A stretch of DNA of 54,768 nt from the NCBI RefSeq assembly GCF_005938675.2, contig NZ_VCCH02000058.1, forward strand, positions 1 to 54,768. The letters run 5' to 3'. A program made the translations under genes and the position numbers. Below are positions 8,628-18,692 of this stretch, one piece after another (positions within the stretch are counted from its first letter, which is position 1; the number at the start of each line of letters is the position of its first letter). The notes below the pieces were generated by a model. The model worked only from the letters and a program-made list of their open reading frames with translations. It was not told where the DNA came from and did not search any database. Origin of the DNA: Mycobacterium sp. KBS0706 (GTDB lineage: Bacteria > Pseudomonadota > Alphaproteobacteria > DSM-16000 > Inquilinaceae).

Positions 8628-8657
8628 CCTTCCCCGCCCCGAACAGGCAACACCGCG

Positions 8658-9170
8658 ATGACTGACCGATTCCTCTACACCACGCCGCTGGACCCGCTGG
8701 CGCAGCCGCTGATCCAGGCCCTGACCCATGAGTACGAGACGCGCTATGGCGACTATTGGGGCGCGGGGGATGGGGTCAAGGAAATGAATCGCTATCCGGC
8801 CGAGCTGTTCGCGCCACCGGACGGCGCCTTCCTGCTGCTGCTGCGCGACGGTGCCGCCATCGCCGGCGCCGCCTTCAAGCGCTATGACGAGCACACTGCG
8901 GAGATGAAGCGGGTCTGGACCCATGTCGACCTGCGCCGCCAGGGCCTGGCGCGCCGGGTGCTGGTGGAGCTGGAGGCCCAGGCGGTGCGGCAGGGCTACA
9001 GCCGGATCTACCTGACCACCGGCTTCCGCCAGCCGGAGGCCGCGACCCTCTATCTCCGCTCCGGCTACACCGCCTTGTTCGACACCGCGATCGACCCGGA
9101 GCTCCATGGCAAGCTGCCTTTCGAGAAGGACCTCGGCGTTGTGGCCCCGGCGGTGCGGAAGACGGCGTGA
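8658..9170 (+). CDS. GNAT-family N-acetyltransferase
   Basis: 170-residue acetyltransferase. The acetyl-CoA pyrophosphate loop is visible as 'RRQGLARR' (93-100), preceded by the beta-4 strand 'KRVWTHVDL' and followed by the typical 'GYSRIYLTTGFRQPEAATLYLRSGY' region. GNATs of this size in B. subtilis (SnaA, YxeL) N-acetylate S-substituted cysteines before oxidation; placement directly after an amino-acid importer and opposite an M20 deacetylase candidate and NtaA-type monooxygenase supports the same role (inference). A paralogue lies at 41996-42622 with nearly the same core motifs. The downstream end faces a REP-type palindrome. Confidence 0.85.
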   Translation: MTDRFLYTTPLDPLAQPLIQALTHEYETRYGDYWGAGDGVKEMNRYPAELFAPPDGAFLLLLRDGAAIAGAAFKRYDEHTAEMKRVWTHVDLRRQGLARRVLVELEAQAVRQGYSRIYLTTGFRQPEAATLYLRSGYTALFDTAIDPELHGKLPFEKDLGVVAPAVRKTA

Positions 9171-9198
9171 TCGCGTGGCCTCTCTCGCTCGTGAGGCT

Positions 9199-9317
9199 CT
9201 TTCAGGACAGCGACCCATCCCTTTGTCGTCATTCCCGCGAAAGCGGGAATCTCTTTCCGGTCAAGGTGTTACGAGATCCCCGCTTCCGCGGGGATGACGG
9301 GTGGGGAATTCTGAAAG
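9199..9317. repeat. REP/BIME-type palindromic repeat between convergent genes
   Basis: Two related palindromes in opposite sense: ATTCCCGC-gaaa-GCGGGAAT at 9231-9250 and ATCCCCGC-ttcc-GCGGGGAT at 9276-9295, bracketed by CGTC (9227) and GACG (9296). Outer sequences around CTTTCAG (9199-9205) and CTGAAAG (9311-9317) are also inverted, so the whole block can fold into a long structure. It lies between the convergent GNAT and amidohydrolase genes and could terminate both. This repeat type is widespread in proteobacterial intergenic DNA. Confidence 0.85.
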
Positions 9318-9356
9318 GGTCTCGCTCGTGGGAGAAGCCACCCGAATGGCCTGCCC

Positions 9357-10523
9357 CTACGCCGCCAGATACCGCTCCGCCAGCGCCACCCAGTAGCGGG
9401 CGGCGACGGACAGGATCTCGTCGTTGAAGTTGTAGTTCGGGCTGTGCAAAGCGGCGCTGTCGCCGTTGCCGAGAAAGAGATAGCTGCCCGGCCGCTCCTC
9501 CAGCATGTAGGCGAAATCCTCGCTGGCGGTGATCGGCGGGAACCCGGCCTCGATCCGGTCGGCGCCGAACTGCTCCGCCGCCACCTGGCGCGCAAAGTCG
9601 GTCTCCGCCGCGTGGTTCACCAGCACCGGATAGCCGTGTAGGTATTCGATCTCGGCCGTGGCGCCGTAGCTCTCGGCCTGGGCCTTCGCCAAAGCGGTGA
9701 TGCGCGCCTCGATCCGCTCCCGCACCTCCGGATTGAAGGTGCGGACGGTCAGCCGCAGCTCGACCGCATCCGGGATCACGTTGGCCGCCTGGCCGCCATG
9801 GATGGTGCCGACAGTCACCACCGCGGCGTCGAGCGGGCTGACATTGCGCGACACCACGCTCTGCAGCGCCATCACCAGCGAGGCCGAGGCCACCACCGGG
9901 TCGACGGTCTGCTGCGGCACGGCGCCGTGGCCGCCCTTGCCGACCACGCGGATCGTCACCCGGTCAGCCGCGGCCATGGCCGGGCCGGCGATGAAGCCGA
10001 ACTGCCCGCTCGGCACGCCGGGCCAATTGTGCAGCCCGTAGACGGCGTCGCAGGGGAAGCGGTCGAACAGCCCGTCGCGGATCATCCGGCGGGCGCCGGC
10101 GCCGCCCTCTTCCGCCGGCTGGAAGATCAGATGCAGCGTGCCGGAGAAACCGCACCGCTCGGCCAGGACGCGGGCGGCGGTCAGCAGGCTGGCGGTGTGC
10201 CCGTCATGGCCGCAGGCATGCATCACCCCGGCCGTGCCGCTGGCATAGGGCAGGTTGGTGGCCTCGACGATCGGCAGCGCGTCCATGTCGGCACGGATGC
10301 CGACGCGGCGCGAGCCTTCGCCCAGCGCCAGCGTGCCGACCACGCCGGTGCCGCCGAGGCCGCGATGGACCTCGTAGCCCCAGGCCGTCAGCGCCTCCGC
10401 CACCAGGTCGCCGGTGCGCCGTTCGCGATAGGCCAGCTCCGGGTGGCGGTGCAGATCGCGGCGCAGCGCCACCATCGCCTCGCGATGGGCCTCGACGCCC
10501 GCGGCGATGCCGTCATCCGCCAT
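9357..10523 (-). CDS. M20D-family amidohydrolase (N-acyl amino acid deacylase candidate)
   Basis: 388-residue metal-dependent amidohydrolase of the hippurate hydrolase/IAA-amino-acid hydrolase type. Metal and catalytic motifs are intact: 'MHACGHDGHTA' (Cys and His ligands), 'FQPAEEGGAGARRM' (catalytic and ligand Glu), 'GLHNWPGVPSG' (His ligand) and 'GGHGAVPQQTVDP' of the lid domain. Cytoplasmic; no signal peptide. Family members YxeP and SndA of B. subtilis remove the N-acetyl group from cysteine derivatives. The gene follows the NtaA-type monooxygenase with a one-base stop/start overlap (TGATG), and faces the GNAT across the REP element, which supports a deacetylation step in the same pathway (inference). 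Confidence 0.88.
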   Translation of the reverse strand: MADDGIAAGVEAHREAMVALRRDLHRHPELAYRERRTGDLVAEALTAWGYEVHRGLGGTGVVGTLALGEGSRRVGIRADMDALPIVEATNLPYASGTAGVMHACGHDGHTASLLTAARVLAERCGFSGTLHLIFQPAEEGGAGARRMIRDGLFDRFPCDAVYGLHNWPGVPSGQFGFIAGPAMAAADRVTIRVVGKGGHGAVPQQTVDPVVASASLVMALQSVVSRNVSPLDAAVVTVGTIHGGQAANVIPDAVELRLTVRTFNPEVRERIEARITALAKAQAESYGATAEIEYLHGYPVLVNHAAETDFARQVAAEQFGADRIEAGFPPITASEDFAYMLEERPGSYLFLGNGDSAALHSPNYNFNDEILSVAARYWVALAERYLAA

Positions 10524-11863
10524 CAGCGGACGGCCCGGGCGGGCTCCCGCGCCGGCTCTCCGGCATGGCGGCTCTCGCGATAGGGCAGGCCGAGATGGTC
10601 GCGCAAAGTCGTGCCGCGCAGCACCGGGTCGAAATGGCCGCGCTCCTGCAGCACCGGCAGGATGTGGCGGATGAAGTCGTCCAACCCCTGGCCCAGCACC
10701 GGGAAGCCGAGGATGAAGCCGTCGGACGCCCCCTCCTCCACCCAGCGGACCAGTTCGTCGGCCACCGTTTCCGGCGTGCCGATCAGGGTCCGCCGCGTCG
10801 CCGTCTCGAGCGCCACCTCGCGCAGGGTCAGGTTGCGCTCCCTGGCGGTGCGCTTGATGCTGTCGGTGGTGGCGCGGAAGCTGTTCTTGCCGATGTCGCC
10901 GAGATCCGGGAACGGCCCGTCCAGCGGATACTGGCTGAAATCGTGATGGTCGAAGAAGCGGCCGAGATACAACAGCGCCTCGTCGATCGACAGCAAATCG
11001 CGGATGGCGCGGTACTTCTCCTCCGCCTCGGCCGCCGTGGCGCCGACGATCGGCCCGATGCCGGGGAAGATCTTGACGTCGTCGGGCCGGCGGCCATGGG
11101 CCACCGCGCTGTCCTTGACCTGCTTGTAAAAGACCTTGGCGTCCTCGATCGGCCCGCCATTGGTGAAGACGGCGTCGGCATGGCTGCCGGCCAGCCGGAT
11201 GCCGTCATCCGAGGCGCCGGCCTGGAACAGCACCGGCTGGCCCTGGGCCGAGCGGCCGATGTTCAGCGGCCCTTCGACCGAGAAGAACCGTCCCTTGTGA
11301 TCCAGCCGGCGCATCTTGCCGAAGTCGGCGAAGCGGCCGGTGGCGCGGTCGCGGATGAAGGCGTCGTCGTCCCAGCTGTCCCACAGGCCCTTCACGACCT
11401 CGAGATACTCCTGGGCGATCTCGTAGCGCAGCCCGTGCTCCGGATGCTCGCGGCTGTAGTTGCGGCCGGAGCCTTCGAGCGGCGAGGTCACGGCGTTCCA
11501 GCCGGCCCGGCCGCCGCTGATGGCGTCGATGGTGGCGAATTGCCGGGCGACGGTGAACGGGTCGCTGTAGGAGGTCGACAGCGTGCCGACCAGGCCGATC
11601 TTCGAGGTCACCGCGGCCAGCGCCGACAGGATCGAGATCGGCTCGAACCGGTTCAGGAAATGCGGGATCGACTTCTCGTTGACGTAGAGGCCGTCGGCGA
11701 TGAAGGCGAAGGCGATGCCCGCGGCCTCGGCCTTGCGGGCGTTGTCGAGATAGAAGCCGAAATTGACGCTGGCGTCGGGCGGCACGCTGGGGTGCTTCCA
11801 GGCATTCATGTGGCCGCCGGGGCCCTGCAGCATGACGCCGAAGGTGATCTGACGCTTGCTCAT
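10523..11863 (-). CDS. NtaA/SnaA/DszA-family FMNH2-dependent monooxygenase
   Basis: 446-residue monooxygenase of the two-component NtaA/DszA/CmoI/YxeK family. Diagnostic motifs are 'TIDAISGGRAGWNAVTS' near residue 113, 'GPLNIGRSAQGQPVLFQAGAS' near 200-220, and the C-terminal 'TTLRDHLGLPYRES'. FMNH2 must be supplied by a separate reductase, which is not found in the window. In B. subtilis close relatives oxidise N-acetyl-S-alkylcysteines to release N-acetylcysteine. It lies between an LLM gene and the M20D amidohydrolase in one minus-strand unit, so oxidation followed by deacetylation is likely (inference). Confidence 0.88.
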   Translation of the reverse strand: MSKRQITFGVMLQGPGGHMNAWKHPSVPPDASVNFGFYLDNARKAEAAGIAFAFIADGLYVNEKSIPHFLNRFEPISILSALAAVTSKIGLVGTLSTSYSDPFTVARQFATIDAISGGRAGWNAVTSPLEGSGRNYSREHPEHGLRYEIAQEYLEVVKGLWDSWDDDAFIRDRATGRFADFGKMRRLDHKGRFFSVEGPLNIGRSAQGQPVLFQAGASDDGIRLAGSHADAVFTNGGPIEDAKVFYKQVKDSAVAHGRRPDDVKIFPGIGPIVGATAAEAEEKYRAIRDLLSIDEALLYLGRFFDHHDFSQYPLDGPFPDLGDIGKNSFRATTDSIKRTARERNLTLREVALETATRRTLIGTPETVADELVRWVEEGASDGFILGFPVLGQGLDDFIRHILPVLQERGHFDPVLRGTTLRDHLGLPYRESRHAGEPAREPARAVR

Positions 11864-11888
11864 CGGATGATGTCCTTGGATGCGGGGC

Positions 11889-12896
11889 TCAGGCCGCGAC
11901 TGCGGTGAAATGCGCCTTGGCCAGCAATTCGATCGAGGTCTGGCGCTCGGCGCCGTCGGCGATCGGGGTGTCGATGACGAATTCGCGCACGCCGTGCTGC
12001 CGGTGCAGCCGCTCCAGCTCGGCCCGTACGCGCTCCGCCGTGCCGTGGATCACGCTCGGCGCCTTCTCCTCGATCCGGTACTCGCGGGCGCCGGCCTGGC
12101 GGACGAATTCCTCGGCCTGGGCGACGCTGCCGACGGTGACGCTCTGGCCGGTGTCGACATGCACCTTGAACATGCGCAGGCCCGCGGCCAGCCGCTCGGC
12201 CCGCGCCTCGGTCTCGGCCGCGATCACGGCGACGGCGAGCAGCGGCGCCTTGCCGCCGCCGACGGCGCGATAGGCGGCGAAGACGCGCTCCAGCAGCGCC
12301 GGGTCGCCGTTCAGGTGGCCGGCATGGACGAAGGCCCAGCCCTCGGCCGCCGCCAGCTGCGCGCTCTCGACGCTGGCGCCCAGCAGGAAGCGCTCGGCCT
12401 TGACCGCCGGCCGGGGCGTGGCGACGACGCCGGCCAACGGGTCGGCGTCGGCGATGGTGTCGTCGAGGAAAGCGTCCAGCTGCGCCAGCTGCTCGGCAAA
12501 GGAGGGCCTGCGCGCCGGGTCGATCGCGCTCTGCAGCGCCCGGGTCGACAGCGGCAGCCCGCCCGGCGCCTTGCCGATGCCGAGATCGACCCGCCCCGGC
12601 GCCAGCGCCGCCAGCAGGTTGAAGTTCTCGGCCACCTTGTACGGGCTGTAGTGCTGCAGCATGACGCCGCCGGACCCGACGCGGATGCGCGTGGTGTGGG
12701 CCAGCAGATAGGCGATCAGCACCTCGGGCGAGGGGCTGGCCAGCTTCGGCGTGTCGTGGTGCTCGGCCACCCAGAAGCGGTGAAAGCCCCAGTGCTCCGC
12801 CCGCCGCGCCAAAGCGACGGTGCGCGCCAGCGCCTCGGTGGCGCCCTCGCCCTCGGCGACCGGGCTCTTGTCGAGCAGGCTCAACAGATAACTCAT
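11889..12896 (-). CDS. LLM-class flavin-dependent oxidoreductase, MsnO8-like
   Basis: 335-residue luciferase-like protein. The N-terminus 'MSYLLSLLDKSPVAEG' matches the usual beginning of the MsnO8-type LLM subgroup, so the start at 12896 is preferred over the in-frame ATG at 12905. Other hallmarks are 'WGFHRFWVAEHHDTPKLASPSPEVLI' near residue 38, 'RIRVGSGGVMLQHYSPYKVAENFN' near 70, and 'GRVDLGIGKAPGG'. MsnO8-type genes often sit with sulfonate and S-compound loci. It is first in a three-gene unit with the NtaA-type monooxygenase and M20D amidohydrolase, 25 bases upstream of the former. Substrate unknown. Confidence 0.85.
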   Translation of the reverse strand: MSYLLSLLDKSPVAEGEGATEALARTVALARRAEHWGFHRFWVAEHHDTPKLASPSPEVLIAYLLAHTTRIRVGSGGVMLQHYSPYKVAENFNLLAALAPGRVDLGIGKAPGGLPLSTRALQSAIDPARRPSFAEQLAQLDAFLDDTIADADPLAGVVATPRPAVKAERFLLGASVESAQLAAAEGWAFVHAGHLNGDPALLERVFAAYRAVGGGKAPLLAVAVIAAETEARAERLAAGLRMFKVHVDTGQSVTVGSVAQAEEFVRQAGAREYRIEEKAPSVIHGTAERVRAELERLHRQHGVREFVIDTPIADGAERQTSIELLAKAHFTAVAA

Positions 12897-12905
12897 GCCG
12901 ATCAT

Positions 12906-13055
12906 CCCCGGGATGACGTGCGGGCAGGTCCGTGACGGGCCGTCATGGACACGAAGATTCGTGTTGTTATCTCAATAAATACACACTCTACTGTCAATAG
13001 AATATAAATTACACAAAATTACACCGTCCAATCTAATCCGCTCCAGGAGAGTCCC
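12906..13055. promoter_or_regulatory. Divergent regulatory region, LLM operon / lone binding protein
   Basis: AT-rich between divergent genes. Contains AAATTACAC at 13007-13015 followed at once by AAAATTACAC at 13016-13025, a tandem half-site reminiscent of the AATT-type elements in other promoters here, and AATAAATACACAC near 12974. No confident -35/-10 pair could be chosen. Confidence 0.4.
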
Positions 13056-14669
13056 ATGAGACGCCTTACGGCGCCGCTGCTCGGCGCCCTCTTGCTTCTG
13101 CCCGTTCTCGGCGGCGCCATCGCCGGCACGCCGCGCGACACCATCGTGGTGGCCAAGCAGATCGACCAGTTCATCTCGCTGGACCCGGCCGAGGCGTTCG
13201 AGCCGGGCGTCGGCGAGGTGACGGGCAACCTGTACGACCAGCTGGTCGGCTATCGCAGCGCCACCGACCCGACCATCGTCGGCGACCTGGCCGAATCCTG
13301 GTCGGTCGCCGATGACGGGCTGACCTTCCGCTTCACGCTGAAGCCCGGCCAGGCCTTCGCCAGCGGCAACCCGGTGACGGCGCAGGACGCCGCCTGGTCG
13401 CTGCAGCGCGCGGTGCGGCTGAACAAGTCGCCGGCCTTCATCCTGACCCAGTTCGGATTCACTCCCGACAACGCCGCGGACCGGATCCGGGCGGTCGACG
13501 ACCGCACGCTGGAGATCCGGATCGACCAGCCGGTGGCGCCGACCTTCTTCCTCAACACCCTGACCGCCGGCGTGGCCTCGGTGGTCGATGCCAGGCTGGT
13601 ACAGTCGAACGAGGCGCAGGGCGACCTCGGCAATGGCTGGCTGAAGGCCCACAGCGCCGGCAGCGGCCCCTATGCGGTGCAGCGCTGGGTGCCGAACGAG
13701 CGGGTGGTGCTGGACGGCAACCCGCATTGGCAGGGCAGTGGGGGGCAAGGCAGTGGGGGGCAGGCCACGGGGCCGAAGACGCCGCATCTGGTGATCCTGC
13801 ATGTGCCCGAGCCGGCCAGCCAGCGGCTGCTGCTGGAGAAGGGCGATGTCGACTATGCCCGCGACCTGACCCGCGACCAGATCCTGGCCTTGAAGGATGC
13901 CTCCGGCGTGGCGGTGCAGAGCGAGGCCGGCGACCCGCTGCTGTATCTCGGCCTGAACCAGTCCAACCCGAACCTGGCCAAGCCCGAGGTGCGCGAGGCG
14001 CTGAAATGGCTGGTCGACTACAAGGGCATCGAGGACAGCCTGCTGAGCGGCACGTTCACGACGCATCAGAGCTTCCTGCCGACCGGCTATCTCGGCGCCG
14101 TCGACGACGCACCGTACCGGCTGGACGTCGACCGGGCCCGCGCCCTGCTGGCCCGCGCCGGGCTGCCCAATGGCTTTTCTGTCACCATCGACGTGCGCAA
14201 CGTCGCCCCCTTCGCCGACATCGCCCAGGCGCTGCAGGCCAGCTTCGCCAAGGCCGGGATCAAGCTGGAGATCCTGCCCGGCGACGGCAAGCAGACCATC
14301 ACCAAGTACCGGGCCCGTCAGCACGACATCTATATCGGCACCTGGGTGTCGGATTATCGCGACCCGCACAGCAACGCCGACGCCTTCGCCTTCGACAAGG
14401 ATGCCGACGACGCCAACGCGCCGAAGACGCTGGCCTGGCGCAACCGCTGGCAAGATGCCGGCTGGAACCGGACCGTGACCGAGGCGCTGCGCGAGCCCGA
14501 CGCGGCCAAGCGCGCCGCCCTCTACGGCCGGCTGCAGCGCGAGGTCCAGGCGGAAGGCCCCTATGTCCTGCTGTTCCAGCAGACCCTGGTGGCCGCCCAC
14601 CGCACCGGCGTCGACGGCCTGGTCCTGCAGCCGAAGACCAGCTACGCCGCCGTGGTCAAGGCCGAGTGA
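13056..14669 (+). CDS. Peptide/opine-type ABC substrate-binding protein, unlinked to a permease
   Basis: 537-residue family-5 binding protein with a Sec signal peptide (hydrophobic residues about 8-22, cleavage near 'AIAGTPRD'). The mature start 'DTIVVAKQIDQFISLDPAEAFE' and later 'LAESWSVADDGLTFRFTL', 'NHSAGSGPY'-like and 'YRARQHDIYIGTW' segments closely parallel the binding protein at 25023-26630, so the two are paralogues. A short tandem insertion (GSGGQGSGGQ, about residues 228-237) interrupts it. No permease or ATPase is adjacent, so it probably loads a transporter encoded elsewhere, for example 21171-24996. AGGAGA precedes the start. Confidence 0.88.
   Translation: MRRLTAPLLGALLLLPVLGGAIAGTPRDTIVVAKQIDQFISLDPAEAFEPGVGEVTGNLYDQLVGYRSATDPTIVGDLAESWSVADDGLTFRFTLKPGQAFASGNPVTAQDAAWSLQRAVRLNKSPAFILTQFGFTPDNAADRIRAVDDRTLEIRIDQPVAPTFFLNTLTAGVASVVDARLVQSNEAQGDLGNGWLKAHSAGSGPYAVQRWVPNERVVLDGNPHWQGSGGQGSGGQATGPKTPHLVILHVPEPASQRLLLEKGDVDYARDLTRDQILALKDASGVAVQSEAGDPLLYLGLNQSNPNLAKPEVREALKWLVDYKGIEDSLLSGTFTTHQSFLPTGYLGAVDDAPYRLDVDRARALLARAGLPNGFSVTIDVRNVAPFADIAQALQASFAKAGIKLEILPGDGKQTITKYRARQHDIYIGTWVSDYRDPHSNADAFAFDKDADDANAPKTLAWRNRWQDAGWNRTVTEALREPDAAKRAALYGRLQREVQAEGPYVLLFQQTLVAAHRTGVDGLVLQPKTSYAAVVKAE
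13734..13763 (+). repeat. In-frame 15-base tandem duplication inside binding-protein gene
   Basis: Two copies of GGCAGTGGGGGGCAA/G (13734-13748, 13749-13763) encode consecutive GSGGQ units in a surface loop. The paralogue at 25023 lacks this insertion. A length-variable site is plausible. Confidence 0.75.
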
Positions 14670-14711
14670 CCGGCCGCGCCGGCCGCCGCGGCGTCCCCGG
14701 AGCCTGACGGC

Positions 14712-14743
14712 AGAACGGCCGCGGAAAGATCCGCGGCTGTTCT
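14712..14743. terminator. Bidirectional hairpin terminator between lone binding protein and groEL
   Basis: Arms of 14 bases (14712-14725 and 14730-14743) pair with one G-T wobble around the loop AAGA. TTCTT follows on the plus side. It sits between convergent genes and can serve both strands. Confidence 0.7.
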
Positions 14744-14764
14744 TCACGATGCTCGGTTCGGGTC

Positions 14765-16393
<1,629 letters not shown>

Positions 16394-16419
16394 GATGGTG
16401 TTCCTTCCTTCTCGCGGTC

Positions 16420-16737
16420 TCAGGCGGCCTTCTTCGAGGGGCGCTTGGCCGCCTCGAACACGCCGATGACGTCGGATTCCTTCAGCACCACGTAGTCGGT
16501 GCCCTCCAGCTTGATCTCGGTGCCCGACCATTTGCCGAACAGCACGCGGTCGCCGGCCTTGACGTCCAGCGGCTGCAGCTTGCCGGCCTCGTCGCGCAGG
16601 CCGGGGCCGACGGCGATCACCTCGCCCTCCTGCGGCTTCTCCTTGGCGGTGTCGGGGATGATGATCCCGCCCTTGGTCTTCTCGTCCTGGTCGAGGCGGC
16701 GGATCAGGACACGGTCGTGCAGCGGGCGAAACGACAT
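16420..16737 (-). CDS. groES: Co-chaperonin GroES (10 kDa subunit)
   Basis: 105-residue co-chaperonin, lid of the GroEL cavity. Family motifs are 'FRPLHDRVLIRRLDQDEKTKGGIIIPD' at the N-terminus with the mobile loop, 'EGEVIAVGPG' and 'DVKAGDRVLFGKWSGTEIKLEG', and 'YVVLKESDVIGVFE'. It has a C-terminal extension 'AAKRPSKKAA' beyond the usual end at about residue 95. The start at 16737 is fixed by homology ('MSFRPLHDR'). It is first in the groES-groEL operon; no CIRCE inverted repeat is seen upstream. Confidence 0.95.
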   Translation of the reverse strand: MSFRPLHDRVLIRRLDQDEKTKGGIIIPDTAKEKPQEGEVIAVGPGLRDEAGKLQPLDVKAGDRVLFGKWSGTEIKLEGTDYVVLKESDVIGVFEAAKRPSKKAA

Positions 16738-17313
16738 GGATGTGCTCCTCGGATATCGGAAGGCGCGCAGCCGCGGCGACCCGCGGGGCAGGCGGCGCTT
16801 CCGGTTCGGACTGGAAGGGGTTGGTCGGCGGATCAGACCGAGCGACAGCGGCCGCGACAACACCGGCGCCCGGAGGCGGCCGGGATCGAGGCAGGCAGGC
16901 TGGCGAAAGCGGTCATCAGGCGAATCCGGCCGACGGCAATGGTGCCGACGAAGGTCGGCATGTGAATACCGTAGAAAATGTCATTTCCTTAAGTCAATAT
17001 GAATTTTAATACATTATACTTATGTTCATATAACCAAGGGGACGAGCAGCACCGGCCGGGTGGGATCGCCGAACCGCTTGACCCAAGCCAAGCCCATATC
17101 CTGCTCCTCGCACAGCTCCGCCATGGTCGTCGCAATCCACCACGCAGGCAACCACCACAGGCGGCAGCACGCCGTAATTCAAAATTACACATTATAGATG
17201 TTTATTAGTAAAAATTTTACTCTTGATTCACATGTTATTCCGATGAACTACTGGAAAGGCGGTTTGCTCACAGCGATTGCCGCCAACCGCTCCCGATTTG
17301 CAAGGAGTGCGCG
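16738..17313. promoter_or_regulatory. 576-base divergent intergenic region, groES / NtaA-type monooxygenase operon
   Basis: On the groES side, a perfect hairpin TGCCGAC-gaag-GTCGGCA lies at 16943-16960 and a minus-strand TATAAT at 17013-17018, about 275 bases before groES; a matching -35 is weak. On the plus side, GTAATT-caa-AATTAC (17174-17188) overlaps AAAATTACACATTATA (17181-17196), and GTAAAA-A-TTTTAC (17208-17220) is a perfect palindrome. A 32-codon minus-strand frame (about 17034-17132, MAELCEEQDMGLAWVKRFGD...) has high G/C at third positions and might be a gene remnant; I cannot assign it. No CIRCE element was found. Confidence 0.45.
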
Positions 17314-18672
17314 ATGTCGCGCCGGCACCTCATCCTGAGTGCGTTCTTCTTCAATCCGCAGGGCGACCACCGCATGTCGTGGCGCCATCCCCGGGCGCCG
17401 GGCCGCGAGGTGTTCGGCCTCGACTACTACCGTGAGCTGGCCGAGACGGCGGAGCGCGCGAAGCTGGACACGCTGTTCATCGCCGACCATGTCGCGATCT
17501 GGGATTCGGTCGAGAGCGGCGTCGCCCACTACGCCAATGCGCGGCTGGAGCCGCTGACGCTGCTGTCGGCGCTGTCCGCCGTGACCCGCCATATCGGCCT
17601 GATCGCGACCGCGTCGTCCTCCTACAGCGAGCCGTACAACCTGGCGCGCTTCTTCGCCTCGCTCGACCATCTCAGCGGCGGCCGCGCCGCCTGGAACGTC
17701 GTCACCTCGGCGATGAACGAGGAGGCGCTGAACTTCGGCCGCGACGGCAATATCGAGCACGCCCACCGCTACGACCGGGCGGCCGAGTACCTCGACGTCG
17801 CCACGGCCCTGTGGGATTCGTGGGAAGACGAGGCGGTGCTGATCGACAAGGATTCCGGCTTCTACGCCGACCCCCAGCGGGTCCACCGCATCGACCATGC
17901 CGGGCCGCATTTCCGGGTGCGCGGGCCGCTGAACGTGCCGCGGCCGCCGCAGGGCCACCCGCTGATCGTCCAGGCCGGATCGTCGGAGGCCGGCAAGGAT
18001 CTCGCCGCCGCCTATGCCGACGTCCATTTCGCCATCATCCGCAGCAACGAGGAAGGGCTGCGCTACCGCGCCGACATCAACGCCCGCCTGGCGCGGCACG
18101 GCCGCGCGCCCGACAGCTTCAAGATCCTGCCCGGCATCCTGCCGGTGGTGGCGGCGTCGGCCGCCGAGGCCAAGGAGCGGCAGGAGTTCCTGGAGACGCT
18201 GATGCTCGACAAGGTCGGGATCGACCTGCTGTCGAGCTGGGCCGGCATCGACCTGTCCGCCTATCCGCCGGACGGGCCGCTGCCGGACCTGCCGGACGAG
18301 AGCACCTTCAACGGCGGCCGCACCGCGCTGAACCGGGTCAAGGATCTGGCTCGGCAGAACGCCTCGATCCGCCAGATCGCCCGCAAGCTGTCGAACAGCG
18401 GGTCGGTGCCGACGGTGGCCGGCACGGCCAGGGAGGTCGCCGACCAGTTGGAGGCGTGGTTCGTCTCCGGCGCCGTCGACGGCTACAACCTGATGTTCCC
18501 GCTGCTGCCCGACGACTGGATCAACTTCACCCGGGATGTCGTGCCAGAGCTGCAGCGCCGAGGCCTGGTCCGGCAGGAGTACGAGCCCGGCACGCTGCGC
18601 GACCGCCTGGGCCTGCCGCGCCCCGCCAACCGCTTCGCCGCCGCCCGCGATGCCCGCCGCGCCGCCTCCTGA
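17314..18672 (+). CDS. NtaA/SnaA/DszA-family FMNH2-dependent monooxygenase
   Basis: 452-residue flavin monooxygenase. Diagnostic motifs are 'LDHLSGGRAAWNVVTS' near residue 113, 'RGPLNVPRPPQGHPLIVQAGSS' near 208-228, and 'GTLRDRLGLPRPANRF' at the C-terminus, the DszA/NtaA signature ending. It needs FMNH2 from a separate reductase. The start at 17314 has AAGGAG upstream. It is the first gene of a nine-gene operon that continues with a DUF427 protein and a peptide-type ABC transporter, so it probably attacks a transported substrate after uptake (inference). Substrate not identifiable. Confidence 0.88.
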   Translation: MSRRHLILSAFFFNPQGDHRMSWRHPRAPGREVFGLDYYRELAETAERAKLDTLFIADHVAIWDSVESGVAHYANARLEPLTLLSALSAVTRHIGLIATASSSYSEPYNLARFFASLDHLSGGRAAWNVVTSAMNEEALNFGRDGNIEHAHRYDRAAEYLDVATALWDSWEDEAVLIDKDSGFYADPQRVHRIDHAGPHFRVRGPLNVPRPPQGHPLIVQAGSSEAGKDLAAAYADVHFAIIRSNEEGLRYRADINARLARHGRAPDSFKILPGILPVVAASAAEAKERQEFLETLMLDKVGIDLLSSWAGIDLSAYPPDGPLPDLPDESTFNGGRTALNRVKDLARQNASIRQIARKLSNSGSVPTVAGTAREVADQLEAWFVSGAVDGYNLMFPLLPDDWINFTRDVVPELQRRGLVRQEYEPGTLRDRLGLPRPANRFAAARDARRAAS

Positions 18673-18692
18673 TCACCCAGGGGAGACCCGTC

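Noticed and set aside
5604..9218. A very long minus-strand open frame (about 1,200 codons) opposite the fused transporter, binding protein and GNAT
   Set aside because: Composition is dominated by Arg, Gln, Gly and Ala with no domain; it is the antisense shadow expected in DNA of this GC content, while the plus-strand genes have clear motifs.
9227..9300. Possible CRISPR repeat unit
   Set aside because: Only two inverted palindromes without regular spacers or cas genes; fits a REP/BIME element.
16738..17000. CIRCE heat-shock element upstream of groES
   Set aside because: The TTAGCACTC-N9-GAGTGCTAA pattern is not present; only an unrelated GC hairpin was found.
17034..17132. A possible small gene of 32 codons on the minus strand
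   Set aside because: Codon use looks coding, but no ribosome site or recognised family; kept only as a note in the intergenic entry.
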